A DNA stretch of 64,000 nt from Aurantiochytrium sp. KH105 (Eukaryota > Sar > Bigyra > Thraustochytrida > Thraustochytriidae), in assembly GCA_003116975.1 (NCBI GenBank), contig BGKB01000143.1, positions 124,001 through 188,000 of the forward strand. Direction: 5' to 3'. Shown here in pieces: positions 51,901 through 60,432 of this stretch. The notes under the pieces are model-generated. The model was not told where the DNA came from. It did not search any database and was given only the letters and a program-made list of their open reading frames with translations. The position numbers and the translations under genes were made by a program. Position 1 is the first letter of the stretch. Every line of letters starts with the position of its first letter.

Positions 51901-54165
51901 GCCGGCGCGCGGGCCAAGCGCAATCATGACCGCGTCGGCGACCTCGGGGTAGTTCATGCGAGGAGGCTGGCCACGCTGCGCTGCGGCTGCTGGAGGCGAG
52001 GGGGAAGCCGCCCCGTGGCCACTGCCCGGCGCCCCGGATCCCGTCCAGGCGACCCCGCTGAGCGCAGATGTCGACGACGAGGCAGCCATAGCCTTGTCAC
52101 GCCGCACAGAGTCCTCGAGCGCGAGGGTTTCTTGGCGAGCTTGGTGCATGAGCTGCTCCTTCTTTTGCGCTTCCTGCATGAGTTGATGGTTGTGCTCCAT
52201 ATTGTGTAGATCGAGTGCGCGGGCTGCCTCGAGCTCCCGCTTATAGCGTTCCTTGTCCTCGGCGCTCTGGGTCTCGAAGATTTTCTTTTGGCCGGGCGCA
52301 AGCAAACGCCATCGCCGCGAAACCTCCTTTTGAACATCGCGAAAATCAAGAGAGGGAAAGGTCTCGCGGACCTCTTTACCCGTGACCGAAGTGTAAATGT
52401 TGAAGGCTGAGCGCGCGGGGCGAACCTGCTTGCGATTGTTTTCGTTCAGCAGGCCCTCCACGACGGGCTTGCCATCCTCATCCATACCGTAATTGTTTTC
52501 CCGCAAGACCATGTGACCCGCGACATTGACGAGGCGGGACTTGACTTGGCGACGTGGGCGTCTGCTTGACTTGGCGACGGCCATGGCGGTGCGCGTCTTT
52601 TCAAGTTTCCGCCGCCGTTCTTGCTCCGCCGCGATGCGGGAGTCGTCATCGACTTTTTCGGTCGTCCGCCAGTCGGACTTGCCAACCATCTTGTACGGCT
52701 TGAATTTGAAAAACTCTTCAAAGTCCTTTTGTAGCTGTTTCTTCCGTTTCTCAGCCTCGCCCATTTTCTTCCGCTCCTCGCTGAGCCCGCTTGCATCCAC
52801 ATCCTCTGTTTGCATTCGCTCGAGCTCGGCGAGCTCGGCAGCCTCCTCCTGGACCCTGTTCTTGGCGGCGTAATACTTTCTCGTTTCCTCGACAGCCTCT
52901 TCAAAAGCGGACCGTTCCGGATCATCCTTTTCCGCTGGCTTGGCGTCTCTGACAGCTTCATCAATCATATCTGTCGAAATCCAAGTGTCATCGTATCCGA
53001 TCGTATCGAGATATTTGCGCAAGAGGATCTTGGTTTTGGGCCTTTCGGCAATGCGCGCTGCCTCGTACCTCTTTCGTTCTTGCGCCTCGAGAATCTTTCT
53101 GCGCCGTTCTGCCTCGGCGCGTTCTTCTTCCTCTTTACGGCGCAGCGCTTCGAGTCGGGCCTTCTCTTCGGCGGCTTTGCGCTCGCGTTCAACTCGTGCC
53201 TTTTCGGCGGCAATGCGCGCACGTTCAGCTTCTTCTTTCTTACGCTTTGCCTCCTCGAGGGCCTTTGCTTGCTGGCGTCGCTTTGCCTCCAGCAATTGTT
53301 GCTGTTGTAACTGTTGCTGTTGTTGTTGCTGCTGCTGTGTCTGCTGCGCCATTTGCGTGTTAACCATCTGTTGCTGACGTTCAATCTTGTAGAGCTTGAG
53401 ATGCGTGATGAGTTCTGGCGGAAGTGGCTGCTTGGCCTGGAGCAGGCGGAGGCCGTGCGCAACAGCTCTCGGGTTGTACCAGTGCGTTGTCGAGTCGGTC
53501 GTGTTGTACCAGTATTTGCGGCCGTTTCCGTCCTTGGCCTCGTACCACTCCATTCCCGCCCCGGGAATCTGCATTCGGTTAGAGTTGGAAGAGGTACTCG
53601 CGCTTCGAAGAGGCTGCTGCGGCTGCGGCTGTTGCTGTTGCCTTTGCGCAGCGGCAGCAGCGTATCCGCCATATTGTTGTTGCTGTTGCTGTTGATGTTT
53701 CCTTTGTTCCAAGATCTGACGCTGGTGATCGTCGTAGGCAGATTGTCCGCTTCCTCCATACGACTGGCGCTGATTGTACGCGTGTGGCTGTTGCTGCTGA
53801 TAACTCGAGTATCCTGCGTATTCGAGATCGCTCTGCTGTAGCTGTTGTTGTTGCTGCAGCTGCTGGGCATGCGAGTGCGAGTAATAGTCTCCGTCTTGCT
53901 GGTATGTTTGCTGGCCATAAGAGGGGTCGTTGCTGTCTGCAGCGTACGAGCTAGCTGAGTGACCAGCGGATATCGTCCCCGAGCCATAGGCGCCATCGTA
54001 CACGGAGCCGGAAGACTGAGACGGCCATGACGAGCCCGCCATTCCCTGCTGCATATATTGCTGGCCTGAAGCGTATATCGACTCCACTCCATTTCCGTCG
54101 CCGCCAATACTACTTCCATCGTTGTAGCCCGGATACTGAGTGTTGCCATAACTGTTTCCGTCCAT
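45910..54165 (-). CDS. Snf2-family chromatin remodeller, WW-HMG-Snf2-PHD, 2751 residues
   Basis: An intact single frame. The start is ATG 54165 (GAAAGATGG), the only ATG in the open frame that runs up to 54723. Residues 1-190 are Gln/Tyr/Ser-rich. A WW domain lies at about 202-232 (EWYEAKDGNGRKYWYN, then THWYNP). Long charged helices follow (300-560), then an HMG-box-like segment at about 582-655 (RPARSAFNIYTSVTGKEVRE). The Snf2 ATPase spans about 1030-1520: Walker A ADEMGLGKTLQ near 1068, DEGH box near 1171, LLLTGTPLQNN, then the second RecA lobe with STRAGGLGINLA near 1438 and DRVHRIGQ near 1472. The region after it (LSKAEMLKMLTFGASTVFG, ISDEDLDQMM) resembles ISWI, but no HAND-SANT-SLIDE follows. 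A PHD finger plus extended Cys/His module is at about 1750-1867 (CLACWDGGELLLCDQCC). The last roughly 880 residues are acidic and repetitive. Nuclear ATP-dependent nucleosome mobilisation is inferred. Confidence 0.92.
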   Translation of the reverse strand: MDGNSYGNTQYPGYNDGSSIGGDGNGVESIYASGQQYMQQGMAGSSWPSQSSGSVYDGAYGSGTISAGHSASSYAADSNDPSYGQQTYQQDGDYYSHSHAQQLQQQQQLQQSDLEYAGYSSYQQQQPHAYNQRQSYGGSGQSAYDDHQRQILEQRKHQQQQQQQYGGYAAAAAQRQQQQPQPQQPLRSASTSSNSNRMQIPGAGMEWYEAKDGNGRKYWYNTTDSTTHWYNPRAVAHGLRLLQAKQPLPPELITHLKLYKIERQQQMVNTQMAQQTQQQQQQQQQLQQQQLLEAKRRQQAKALEEAKRKKEEAERARIAAEKARVERERKAAEEKARLEALRRKEEEERAEAERRRKILEAQERKRYEAARIAERPKTKILLRKYLDTIGYDDTWISTDMIDEAVRDAKPAEKDDPERSAFEEAVEETRKYYAAKNRVQEEAAELAELERMQTEDVDASGLSEERKKMGEAEKRKKQLQKDFEEFFKFKPYKMVGKSDWRTTEKVDDDSRIAAEQERRRKLEKTRTAMAVAKSSRRPRRQVKSRLVNVAGHMVLRENNYGMDEDGKPVVEGLLNENNRKQVRPARSAFNIYTSVTGKEVRETFPSLDFRDVQKEVSRRWRLLAPGQKKIFETQSAEDKERYKRELEAARALDLHNMEHNHQLMQEAQKKEQLMHQARQETLALEDSVRRDKAMAASSSTSALSGVAWTGSGAPGSGHGAASPSPPAAAAQRGQPPRMNYPEVADAVMIALGPRAGHEMKELAAWVQNTRLGRIFMGRLKAPFDESPLIKAVRRGINRGRYVQERATGKTPARGVKFSTSGLLEVALAKSLRDIKEEERQARAKSKNTSASALRAKRQQELEQQRNEHRIAMKADIFEANQRMWAFMYRQKDSLGPFVTKDVKEKLEFAAMLLREHGRGDLLENDPSGYEQEDRIMEEEQRRQKLEAAAAANGETKEAKEAIESKDANHSIDEIVPSNSGPNVGDLSGAGTGTGTGTAHENGQTSIAEADKLKQVAQTLTVRRKRPACDQPRDIVWGKLRQYQREGLRWMVSTFQNGINGILADEMGLGKTLQTVSFLTHLKFEMKVGGPFLVIVPLSVLTAWANEFNRWSPKLKVIKLHSSSKEERDRLKRDILSDFSKFDVVITTFEMIISNNMKLMLGSKMWWRYVVIDEGHKIKNDETDLAVAVRSINCQGRLLLTGTPLQNNLHELWALLNYLYPAIFTESSTFDDCFDLSKQIVETDMLAKAHYLIRPFVLRRTKGEVEQKMPPKEEIEVKVPLSKMQRYWYKQLLMRDANLLKRVEGEISGEGSESGAASAGDWKKLQSLMMQLRKCCNHPYLFPNAEPNFTGETREDLVEASGKLKILDRLLKKLYERGHRVVIFSQFTATLNILQDFCNLRGYKFSRLDGSTNRVQRAIDIMQYNREGSVYFAYLMSTRAGGLGINLATADTVILYDSDWNPQVDLQAMDRVHRIGQTKPVHVYRLIASGTVEERVVQRAKKKLYLDRMVNRGSTSQAEALESLSKAEMLKMLTFGASTVFGGSGGEDDNISDEDLDQMMDRSRLEGKAEGEVDTSTKVLGKSGLSASGEDDEDAEEAAGEGAAARGVVDASLNALEFDGTSEALNLRQLDGVFYEKKSGSDGFPPKPRKRKLAAIAEAANEESVAQSMDEIAKRWAEENPDMYAHGVKPSKRARVSRFVEVDGHTILKANNYTIEQGGRSVYEDELTNGNAAAVLPAQGRQVAGRDYDNEGHCLACWDGGELLLCDQCCAAYHQTCLRPDQLPPRRKDGGQGAVTWGCPHHSCKVCARKAHASGGMLFRCTECPSAFCEDHLPADHLYLNENGREERFEALGQRKPAQAYFVQCSLRCHRFATIRRKDGVLAAIRDIQKNPAGAVEGSKAIKTDTSKVEKKEPTMPEPLATTASSTPAVAETKNEDVAMSDFAVSASTRPVVKDEATVVKDEDVVMKDEDVVMKDEGAIAQNAGPDVKTADGDVKAEGASAQNADPVVKTADAFVTENVADASATTNESSIHAETKGEDSTMQDTAVSVSTPAQVTAEVTVMGEGGVGNETPSVTPKRESCVGEAAQAEVEAKDDLQAKAKDGGTEMEDVVANTTSSTSPKVDSGVDEAAQSRVEAKEAPEDASQAQDKEGAAVVKGDVAMATPSATPKLDSSLGGAAPTGVESKIVSKDEEVTNCKEDAATATSTETSQINAALEPKSDANASTQPEGVSVEGAAAAATSETPTTAENVESNMESAQANVSNKDVTMNDSGMLTSDAANTKVVKGNEAGDAVVAKAVLVDDALTQTSAGGNNSDVMKVKTVPTSLVIEANTDEIKSNADEVKANADEVKANADEVKANADEVKANADEVKANADEVKANADEVKSNANEVKANADEVKANADEVKAETKEGGEKVAMASCTSDAHVSVQARSTSSENDTKVEDASSPNSKVVPPTETTQDEDIAMADVNSSSKPISEKTEVTENMGTMATAGDGKVGVAEETSTLLETSDRAEDEAVAASNANVAATASQSSEVAIESAQVTKEKADDPVDELQSSQSAVDEVVKSAGSSSTENADATIKVAAPAASDDQGVNANEVKKQEGSVSGSEEISGAAEPSVPPANVISAEGSKNKLEAMAEDDEPKRKRLKTEEDGADVVRSPSAAANAHSGESQALDGSENSRMSTSTAGQDREAPDEPKEDSATPAGTLAGTPAVTPAGTPAAKMIGQDNRDSDAPQPHDEHSGPGDSETKD
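46950..47185 (-). repeat. 21-bp coding repeat: eleven (A/S)NADEVK heptads
   Basis: Eleven near-identical 21-bp units inside the Snf2 gene encode ANADEVK/SNADEVK, with edge variants NTDEIK and SNANEVK. The units are nearly identical at the DNA level, pointing to recent tandem expansion. The antisense strand stays open through them by chance (TSSAFAL repeats). Confidence 0.9.
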
Positions 54166-56808
54166 CTTTCCGTCGGTTTGGTCTTCGTTCTCGTCTGAGC
54201 GTGCGTGCGCGCGAACGTGCGAGCCTTTCTCGCTCAAGGCTTGGCGAGTTTTCTGGTGTTTCTTTCGCCTCGCCTCGCCGCGCCGCGCCGCGCCGGCTCG
54301 CTCGCGTCGGTGTCTCGACCGCGGCCTCGTCTCGCGCGTGCTCTCCCAGCGCGTCCACGTGCGTGCGGAGCTGGGCGCGTCCCAGCTCTGCCGAGTCCCA
54401 GGGGTCCCTCCCTCCCTCTGCGCGGCCACAAGCACGCACCGCGGCGCCGCTGCCAACGACGAGGCCAGCAGGCAAGCAAGCAGCAAGCACGCAGACAGCC
54501 GCGCCTGCCTCGGCCTCGCCCGGGGCAGGCCGGACGGGCCCTGGCGGCCCGGCGCGCGCCGCGAGGGCGACCTGCAGCCGCTGCCGCTCGCCGCGGCGGC
54601 CCGAGCGGGGCGGCGCCTGCTGTCTCGCAGCGACGCTCTGGCTGGCTGGCCTTGCGCCGGGAGTCTTGTCTTGGACTTGGTTGACCTGCCGACTGACCAC
54701 CGAATGCGGATTGAATGCCTCAATGAACGAGGGCCCGCGATCTGTCTGTGTCTGCTGCGCCTTCCTGAGTTTTTGAAACCAGACGGGCGGGGCCGGCGCG
54801 GCGGGCGGCCGGGCGCGGGGGCCCTCCCGCGCGACGGGGCTCCGTGCCCTGCGCGGCTGGCGGGCTGTCTGCCTCGCTCGCTCCGGTCGCGTGCCCTGCC
54901 TGCCTGCCTGCCTGCGTCGCACTCCGTGCTCCGAGCCCGCGCGTGCGGGACGCCTTTGACGCGAAGCGGGTCTTCTGGTTTTGCCCCTTCCTCCTCTCTC
55001 TCTCTGCCTTGTTTCCCCCCTTCTTTCCCTTCTTTCTTTCTTTCTTTCTTTCGCCATTTTTTTTCTCTCCCTCTCTCTCTGTCTGTCTCTGGTCTCGGCC
55101 GAACAGCCGGCCGGGATACCGCACTTGCGCGCCGCCATTCTCCACTTGCCGCCGCGCGTGGCCAACAGGGCTATCGCCGCCGCCACAGCGCTCCACTCGC
55201 GCCGCGCGGGAATTTCCACGCGCTAGGGGTCCCTACTGCGCGCCTAGGCGCCGCGCGACCGCGCGACCAACTGCCGCCGCTTCGGTCGCTCGGTCGCTCG
55301 CTCGCTCGCGCGCGCCGGCGAGCGAGCGCGGCGCGGCGGGCAGCGGCGGCGCGGGCGGCGGAGAAGCCCGGTGCGCGCGCGCGCCGGCGCCGGGCCGCGG
55401 CTGCGCGGCGGGCCAGCGGCAGCGGTGCGGGCGCTCTCGGGGGACGAGAAAAGACGGCGCGTCGGTCCTGTGGCGTTGTGAGGAGAAGAGGCCAGGGGAA
55501 AAATTATCGCTCACTTCGACAGCAGTGCAGACAGACAGACCAGAGAAAGAAAAGAAAGAAAAAGAAAGACGGCTTGAGGACACTTTCTCGTTCACATGAC
55601 GCGACCTTTGGCGGGTCATTTGCGCTGGTTGCAATTTGTTGGGTGGTTGGTTGGTTGGTTGGTTGGTTGGTTGGTTGGTGTGGTGTGTTCTCTGATGCTA
55701 CCGGCGACCAGAGAGAGTTGGCGAAGCAACACCAAGACGAATGGAGGAAACTCACTGTATGGCAGTGTGCATTGGTCTGCTTGGAGGATCGCGTCACGCG
55801 AGATGTCGATTGACGCTTTCTTTGGATAAAAGCGTTTCTTAACTTTCGTTTTCTTTAAATCCGAACGTTTGAATGTGCTTCAAGCGTTTACATGTGCTTT
55901 AACGGGTTTCTCGTCATGCTGATCACTTCGTGAATGTGCCGGTGCGTGATTTCTACGCGTTTTTGTCTTTTTGCAAGCATAATTTTGCATCGTTTCTTTT
56001 TTCAAACGGATTCGAATTGACCAAGCGAACGGAGGAATAATAACCCATCCAGCAAGTTTTGATGTGAATGGCATTTCGACGAAAAGAACGTTGAAATCAA
56101 ACTGTAGGACCCTTACACGCATTTTGCTACAATTCGACGCAAGGCAAAAAGGCGCCATCACCATGAGAAGCGTCAAAATATGCTGTTTGCGTCCATTCGA
56201 CTCGGCTTTGAAGCCTAGAACGTTGGATCGAGGACTTATTTTTTGAAAAGTCAAGAAAAAAAGTAGAAAACATCCAGTAACTCCAACGTCAACCTTAGCT
56301 TTAAGACATCTACATCTGTCTGGTGAAGGCCGTCTTTGCTTCTGTTACGCATTCATCTCACTAACACGATGGGCTTTGCGCGCGCGGTGACCGCTGGCCA
56401 AAAGAGTAAAGGCACCGAATAGTCGTTCCCCACGTCAGCTCCAAGCCGGCGCGGTGCTATATTCATGTCTTGGATTGTTTTCGTGTTTTGTTTTAATTTC
56501 TTCTCTTTCATTTGGCATACGCCTTCACCCTTCCGGCCCGCGATGCACCAGGGGAGACAACAACAAAGGCATAAAGTTCACGAGGAAGAAAAGCAAAGTG
56601 AGCGCATTCCTTTGTGGCACCGAGCGAGTGAGCAAGTGCGCGAACCAGCCAGCCAGCCAGCCAGCCACAATCTTAGCTCAGCCGAACCACAAAGAAGACG
56701 ACAACATCATTGAGAAGCAGAGGATCGCCAAAAGCAGATAAGAAGAAAAAGTCATGGCCGGAAAAATCGGAGGCGGCGATGTCGATCAAGAAGAGACGCT
56801 GCACGTGA
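54166..56808. other. Intergenic: Snf2 5' flank and AT-rich tract
   Basis: 54166-55450 is extremely GC-rich and is the likely promoter and leader of the Snf2 gene; it includes TTTC units at 55027-55052 and TGCC units at about 54898-54915. A (GGTT)n array lies at 55644-55679. 55810-56760 is AT-rich and resembles neither coding DNA nor the GC-rich gaps. Short frames there (for example minus 55880-56200, MAPFCLASNCSKMRVRVLQF...) have no recognised domain. Confidence 0.55.
55644..55679. repeat. (GGTT)9 microsatellite
   Basis: A perfect GGTT array. Confidence 0.93.
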
Positions 56809-57084
56809 TCATGATGATCCGGCAGCGACTGCTGAGGCAGACGCAATGTCGACGTCCGACTGAATGGCGGCAGGATCACCCACGATCGAATGCGCAAGGG
56901 CCACGCAGAGGTTAAAGGTCTGCATGGCCATGCTAGCTGGGAGGTAGAAGAAAATGAAGATCAGGAGAGGAAAGAAAACCATGAATTCTCCTCTGGAAGC
57001 CATCGAAAGCCCTGTGTACATGGCGAATCTAGAAAAGCTCACAAACGACACGTCAGTTCGACTGTCACTTTAGAGAGGGCGAGC

Positions 57085-57117
<33 letters not shown>

Positions 57118-57201
57118 CGCGAGCGCGCACAACATGCGAAAAAGAGAATCGCACAACACTTACACAAAGACAAAGCGCTTGACCTTGTCAACAACCCACA
57201 T
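56809..57201 (-). CDS. Small spliced membrane protein, 98 residues, unknown family
   Basis: Exon 1 (57201-57164) starts at ATG in a CCACAATGTGG context and encodes MWVVDKVKRFVFV. A GTAAGT donor at 57163 and an acceptor ending CTAAAG at 57068, behind a long pyrimidine tract (CT repeats), define a 96-nt intron. Exon 2 (57067-56809) continues exactly in frame (DSRTDVSFVSFSRFAMYTGL) to TGA. A hydrophobic block at residues 40-72 (EFMVFFPLLIFIFFYLPASM and on) forms one long or two short membrane helices. The tail is small-residue-rich and ends in AAGSS. Splice consensus, phase match and a Kozak-like start together argue for a real gene. I recognise no family; an ER or organelle membrane micro-protein is possible. 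Confidence 0.6.
57068..57163 (-). other. Intron of the small membrane-protein gene (96 nt)
   Basis: The GTAAGT donor and (CT)n polypyrimidine tract, seen as (GA)n at 57084-57112 on the plus strand, with an AAAG acceptor join codons in phase 2. Confidence 0.58.
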
Positions 57202-58329
57202 TGTGGCGTCGCGTTCTTTTCCGCGCCTGCCTGCCTGCCTGCCTGCCTTCTTGGCCGCCTTCTTGCCTGCCTACCCGATACCGTGTCCGAAGTGTCTAGC
57301 GTCGCTGCAAGGGGCGCGTCAGCGACTCAGGACTCGGCCGGAAACAACGTCAAGTCCGTCCGTCGTCCTCACGCGAGACCTCCTGCGCAGAGACGGCCAA
57401 GAAACTAATCTGCCGCGACGCTCGCCCAAGCTTGCGACCTCTCGCAAGCGCGCGGCCGCAGGAGGCGAGGTCCCAAGGCAGGCAGGGTGACTCGTGCGCA
57501 GTGCAGGCTGGATGTAGCCTGCGACGCGCACGCGCCAGACCCCTCGCTTGCCCCAGACAGACAGAGACTCCGTCGCCGCTCGCGCAGGAACCCTGTCCGC
57601 AAACGCCAGCGGCCGTCTGCTCAGCGCCGGCCGCGGTCTCTCCCCGCTAGCTGCGCTGCGCTGCGCGCTCGCCGCTTGCTTGCTCCGCCGCACGCGCGCG
57701 GTGACGTGAGTGAGCGAGCGAGTGCACCCGACCCGGTTTTGCCGCGAGCGCAGTCTGCCTTCCCGGCTGGACTTGAGATTTCTCTTTCCAGGCTGTTTGT
57801 TCGACTTTGCCGCCCGCCCCGCCGCCTTTCCCCGCCTCGCCGCAAGTCGCGCAAACCCTGCGCGCACTGCGGCAGGGGCCGAGGTTCAATTAACGGCCTA
57901 TTTCTCGTTTTATTCCGAGTCAAGTCTTGAACTCTTGCCTACTAAAAAGAACGTGCAGCGGCGCTTTCTTTTTTCTTTCTCTTGGCCCAAACAAAAAACT
58001 ATCAGGCCTATCCACACCCGGCCGCGACGCCACGAGCAGCGCCCGCGTGGCGGCGCGTCTCTGTCCGCCGTGTTCCATCTGGCGGCAGCGGGAGAACAGA
58101 AGAACAGCCAGCGGCTGTTCCGCAAAGGTTCCGAAAGGGTTCCACGAAAACCAGGCCGCCAAAGGAGGAGAAGAACGAAGAAAAAACGAAGAAAAAAAAT
58201 AAATAAAAAAGGGGCCGAGGATGACGGACAAGAAGCGAACGTCGTCCTTCTCCTTCGCGCGCGCGGCGCGGCGGGCGGCGGGCGGGGACGGCGAGCGGGG
58301 CCTGCGAGCGGGCGGGCCCTGCTTGGACG
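57202..58329. other. Divergent intergenic region
   Basis: 1.1 kb between the small membrane-protein gene (minus) and the four-span protein gene (plus). It has (TGCC)n at 57225-57248, GC-rich DNA at 57300-57900 and an A-rich patch at 58190-58210. Overlapping frames on both strands (for example 57710-58339 plus and 57920-58537 minus) carry no domain. Confidence 0.55.
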
Positions 58330-60357
58330 ATGCTGGTGAGCGACGCGAACGCGAGCGAACGTGCCGCCGGAGGCAACGCGCCGAGAAGCCAGGACGTTGA
58401 ACGGGGCCTCGACCCCGCGTCAGACGTCGAGCAGCCGCAGCCGCAGCCCCAGCCCCAGCCGCAGCAGCAGCCGCAGCAGCAGCAGCAGCAGAAAGTGAAA
58501 GAGGAAGAACATGCAGGTCAAAGCAAAGACTCCGCATGCTGCTGCTCGTACGAGCGAAACATGTACCGAATGGTCTCGCGGCTGTGCTCGCTGTCGGGTG
58601 CGAGACTGACCCCCAACGAGCAGTTTGAACGCAACTTTATCATTCGCAGGCTGCGGTCCGAAGCAAGTTATCTCGTCGCCATCATCTTTTTCTTGACCTG
58701 GTTCGCGATTTACTTTGCTCTACTCGTCACCTCGCTGTCCCTCTTCGATGACTGGAATGTACTTTGCTCAGGAGTGCCTCAACTGGAGTGCTCCCAAAAT
58801 GATGCCTGCCTCGCTGTATCCGCCTATATGCTCGCTCTAGGCGTATGCGGCTCCTTCCTATTTACTTTTCTCACATGCATGTCGTGCGGACTTCGTGAGG
58901 TGGTGAAACGGAGCGCGTACTCTAATTTCCAGGAACGCCTCGAAAGTCGACCCATGTCCCGTCCTCGTCGTCGCGCCTTTGGCGGCAATGCCAAGCCTCC
59001 AGAGCCCTGTCTTGACGTACAACACGTGCATCTCGACGCACCGCTCACGGAAGCAAAATCCGCATGTTCGGATGAGTCCTCCCTCCCACTTCCCCCGTCT
59101 TCCGTAGGACAAATTGCCATTACTTCCGCTCTCAACGACTTCGATGATGTCGAGGCTCCTGCCACGGAGCCTTCTCTTCCTGATGCAACGGATGACTTGA
59201 CCAGAAATGATACTCTCGACAGAGAATACGCGAGTGGCAGTGACGACAATCATGACGACGACACTTTTGTTTCTGGCTCGCGCACTTTGAGTGCGCAGAC
59301 CCTTGTAAGCAGTGTCGATGGCGAAGACGAGGGAGACGATACTTCCGGGCGAGCCCAAGTTTTGCTATCGCATCAGAACGATCAAACATCCGATATGCAA
59401 GGCAGTAAACGGGGAGGACAAGGCAACGAAAAAGTTGCACATCATGAAGAATTTGGGGGCGATGAAAAAGAGGAGGAAGAAGAAAAGGACGATCGTGTCC
59501 CTTCCCCGTCGCAGCCAGACTTGAAAGAGGAAATGAGCGGAAGAAATGCCCCTTTGCACCAGCAAACCCCAAGCACAATGGTCCACGAGCAGGGACACGA
59601 CCTGCTTTCGCCTGCAGGGTCGACAGCGTCGAGTCTGCCCAGAAGTGATCTCATTGCGACAGGCGCCCATGGGAACCGCGTGCAACGCATGTCGCGACCC
59701 GCTTTCTTCAGACACTCCGCCTCCAGCTCTAATATTGGCGATGGTCAAAGTCGTCTGATGCTCCGGCGTGGCGCATCGTTGAGTCAGTTGTCTCAGTGCA
59801 GCCGCCAGGAGAGTGGCGACTTCTCCGTAGAGGAAGAAGACGTTGATCTCTTTGATGACCCATTTCCGTTCCAAACGGTCGATTCCGGCAAGAGATTTGT
59901 ATATCGACCTTTTGAGCATTGCTCATGCGCTCGCTCTGCGAAATGTTGTGGCAATTGGTGTCCCAAATGGTATGAGGATCCTTCTCAGATCGTTATTCAC
60001 CTGGGTCGTGAGCGCCGATTCGACACTTATTGCTTAGTCTCCTGGACCCAAGTAGGCGCGCAATGCTGCATGTTTCCTTGGCTCGTGCTCATTTTTACGG
60101 CTACAATTGTTGTCCTTGCGCGAACCAACCCCTCGGAATTCACTGACCCAGAGGGAGTCTGCTCTGTCACGGTCAACTCTACGTACGCCGAAAACTACGA
60201 AGAGAACCGCGTCTTTCACGGCCGTGCAGTTGCGCTCACGTGGTTTGCAGTTCTCTGCACGTGGATTGTACTTTCTGGCTTTGGCATTCACGCCCTTGCC
60301 AAGACCGCCATGTCGAAATTCAAAGAGTCCCGCTGGGGAATGACGATGCGATCGTAA
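58330..60357 (+). CDS. Four-span membrane protein with long acidic loop, unknown family
   Basis: An intact 675-residue frame starting at ATG 58330. Residues 1-65 include a PQ-repeat and polyQ tract. A Cys cluster (SACCCSYERNMYRMVSRLC) at about 68-86 precedes TM1 (113-137, SYLVAIIFFLTWFAIYFALL) and TM2 (161-185). Residues 190-540 form a very long polar, acidic Ser/Glu/Asp-rich loop. A second Cys-rich patch (EHCSCARSAKCCGNWCPKWY) leads into TM3 (579-598) and TM4 (about 630-655). The TM1-TM2 and TM3-TM4 linkers carry Cys and an N-glycosylation sequon (NST), so both probably face the lumen or outside, with the termini and the long loop inside. The intracellular Cys clusters may be palmitoylated. 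No transporter or channel signature is seen. The gene ends 75 bp from the next, convergent gene. Confidence 0.8.
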   Translation: MLVSDANASERAAGGNAPRSQDVERGLDPASDVEQPQPQPQPQPQQQPQQQQQQKVKEEEHAGQSKDSACCCSYERNMYRMVSRLCSLSGARLTPNEQFERNFIIRRLRSEASYLVAIIFFLTWFAIYFALLVTSLSLFDDWNVLCSGVPQLECSQNDACLAVSAYMLALGVCGSFLFTFLTCMSCGLREVVKRSAYSNFQERLESRPMSRPRRRAFGGNAKPPEPCLDVQHVHLDAPLTEAKSACSDESSLPLPPSSVGQIAITSALNDFDDVEAPATEPSLPDATDDLTRNDTLDREYASGSDDNHDDDTFVSGSRTLSAQTLVSSVDGEDEGDDTSGRAQVLLSHQNDQTSDMQGSKRGGQGNEKVAHHEEFGGDEKEEEEEKDDRVPSPSQPDLKEEMSGRNAPLHQQTPSTMVHEQGHDLLSPAGSTASSLPRSDLIATGAHGNRVQRMSRPAFFRHSASSSNIGDGQSRLMLRRGASLSQLSQCSRQESGDFSVEEEDVDLFDDPFPFQTVDSGKRFVYRPFEHCSCARSAKCCGNWCPKWYEDPSQIVIHLGRERRFDTYCLVSWTQVGAQCCMFPWLVLIFTATIVVLARTNPSEFTDPEGVCSVTVNSTYAENYEENRVFHGRAVALTWFAVLCTWIVLSGFGIHALAKTAMSKFKESRWGMTMRS

Positions 60358-60432
60358 AGACAACCTTTTGGGGCATTCATTTGCTCTTTATGCTCATATT
60401 TACCTATCCATCAAGAAATTGCTCGCGTGCCA

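Noticed and set aside
54166-54723. 186-residue N-terminal extension of the Snf2 protein
   Set aside because: The frame is open but has no ATG before 54165, is Arg/Ala-rich from GC-rich DNA, and the ATG at 54165 has a strong start context.
56454-56741. Plus-strand 82-95-codon frames
   Set aside because: They lie antisense to and beyond the 3' end of the small spliced gene, with no domain and weak starts.
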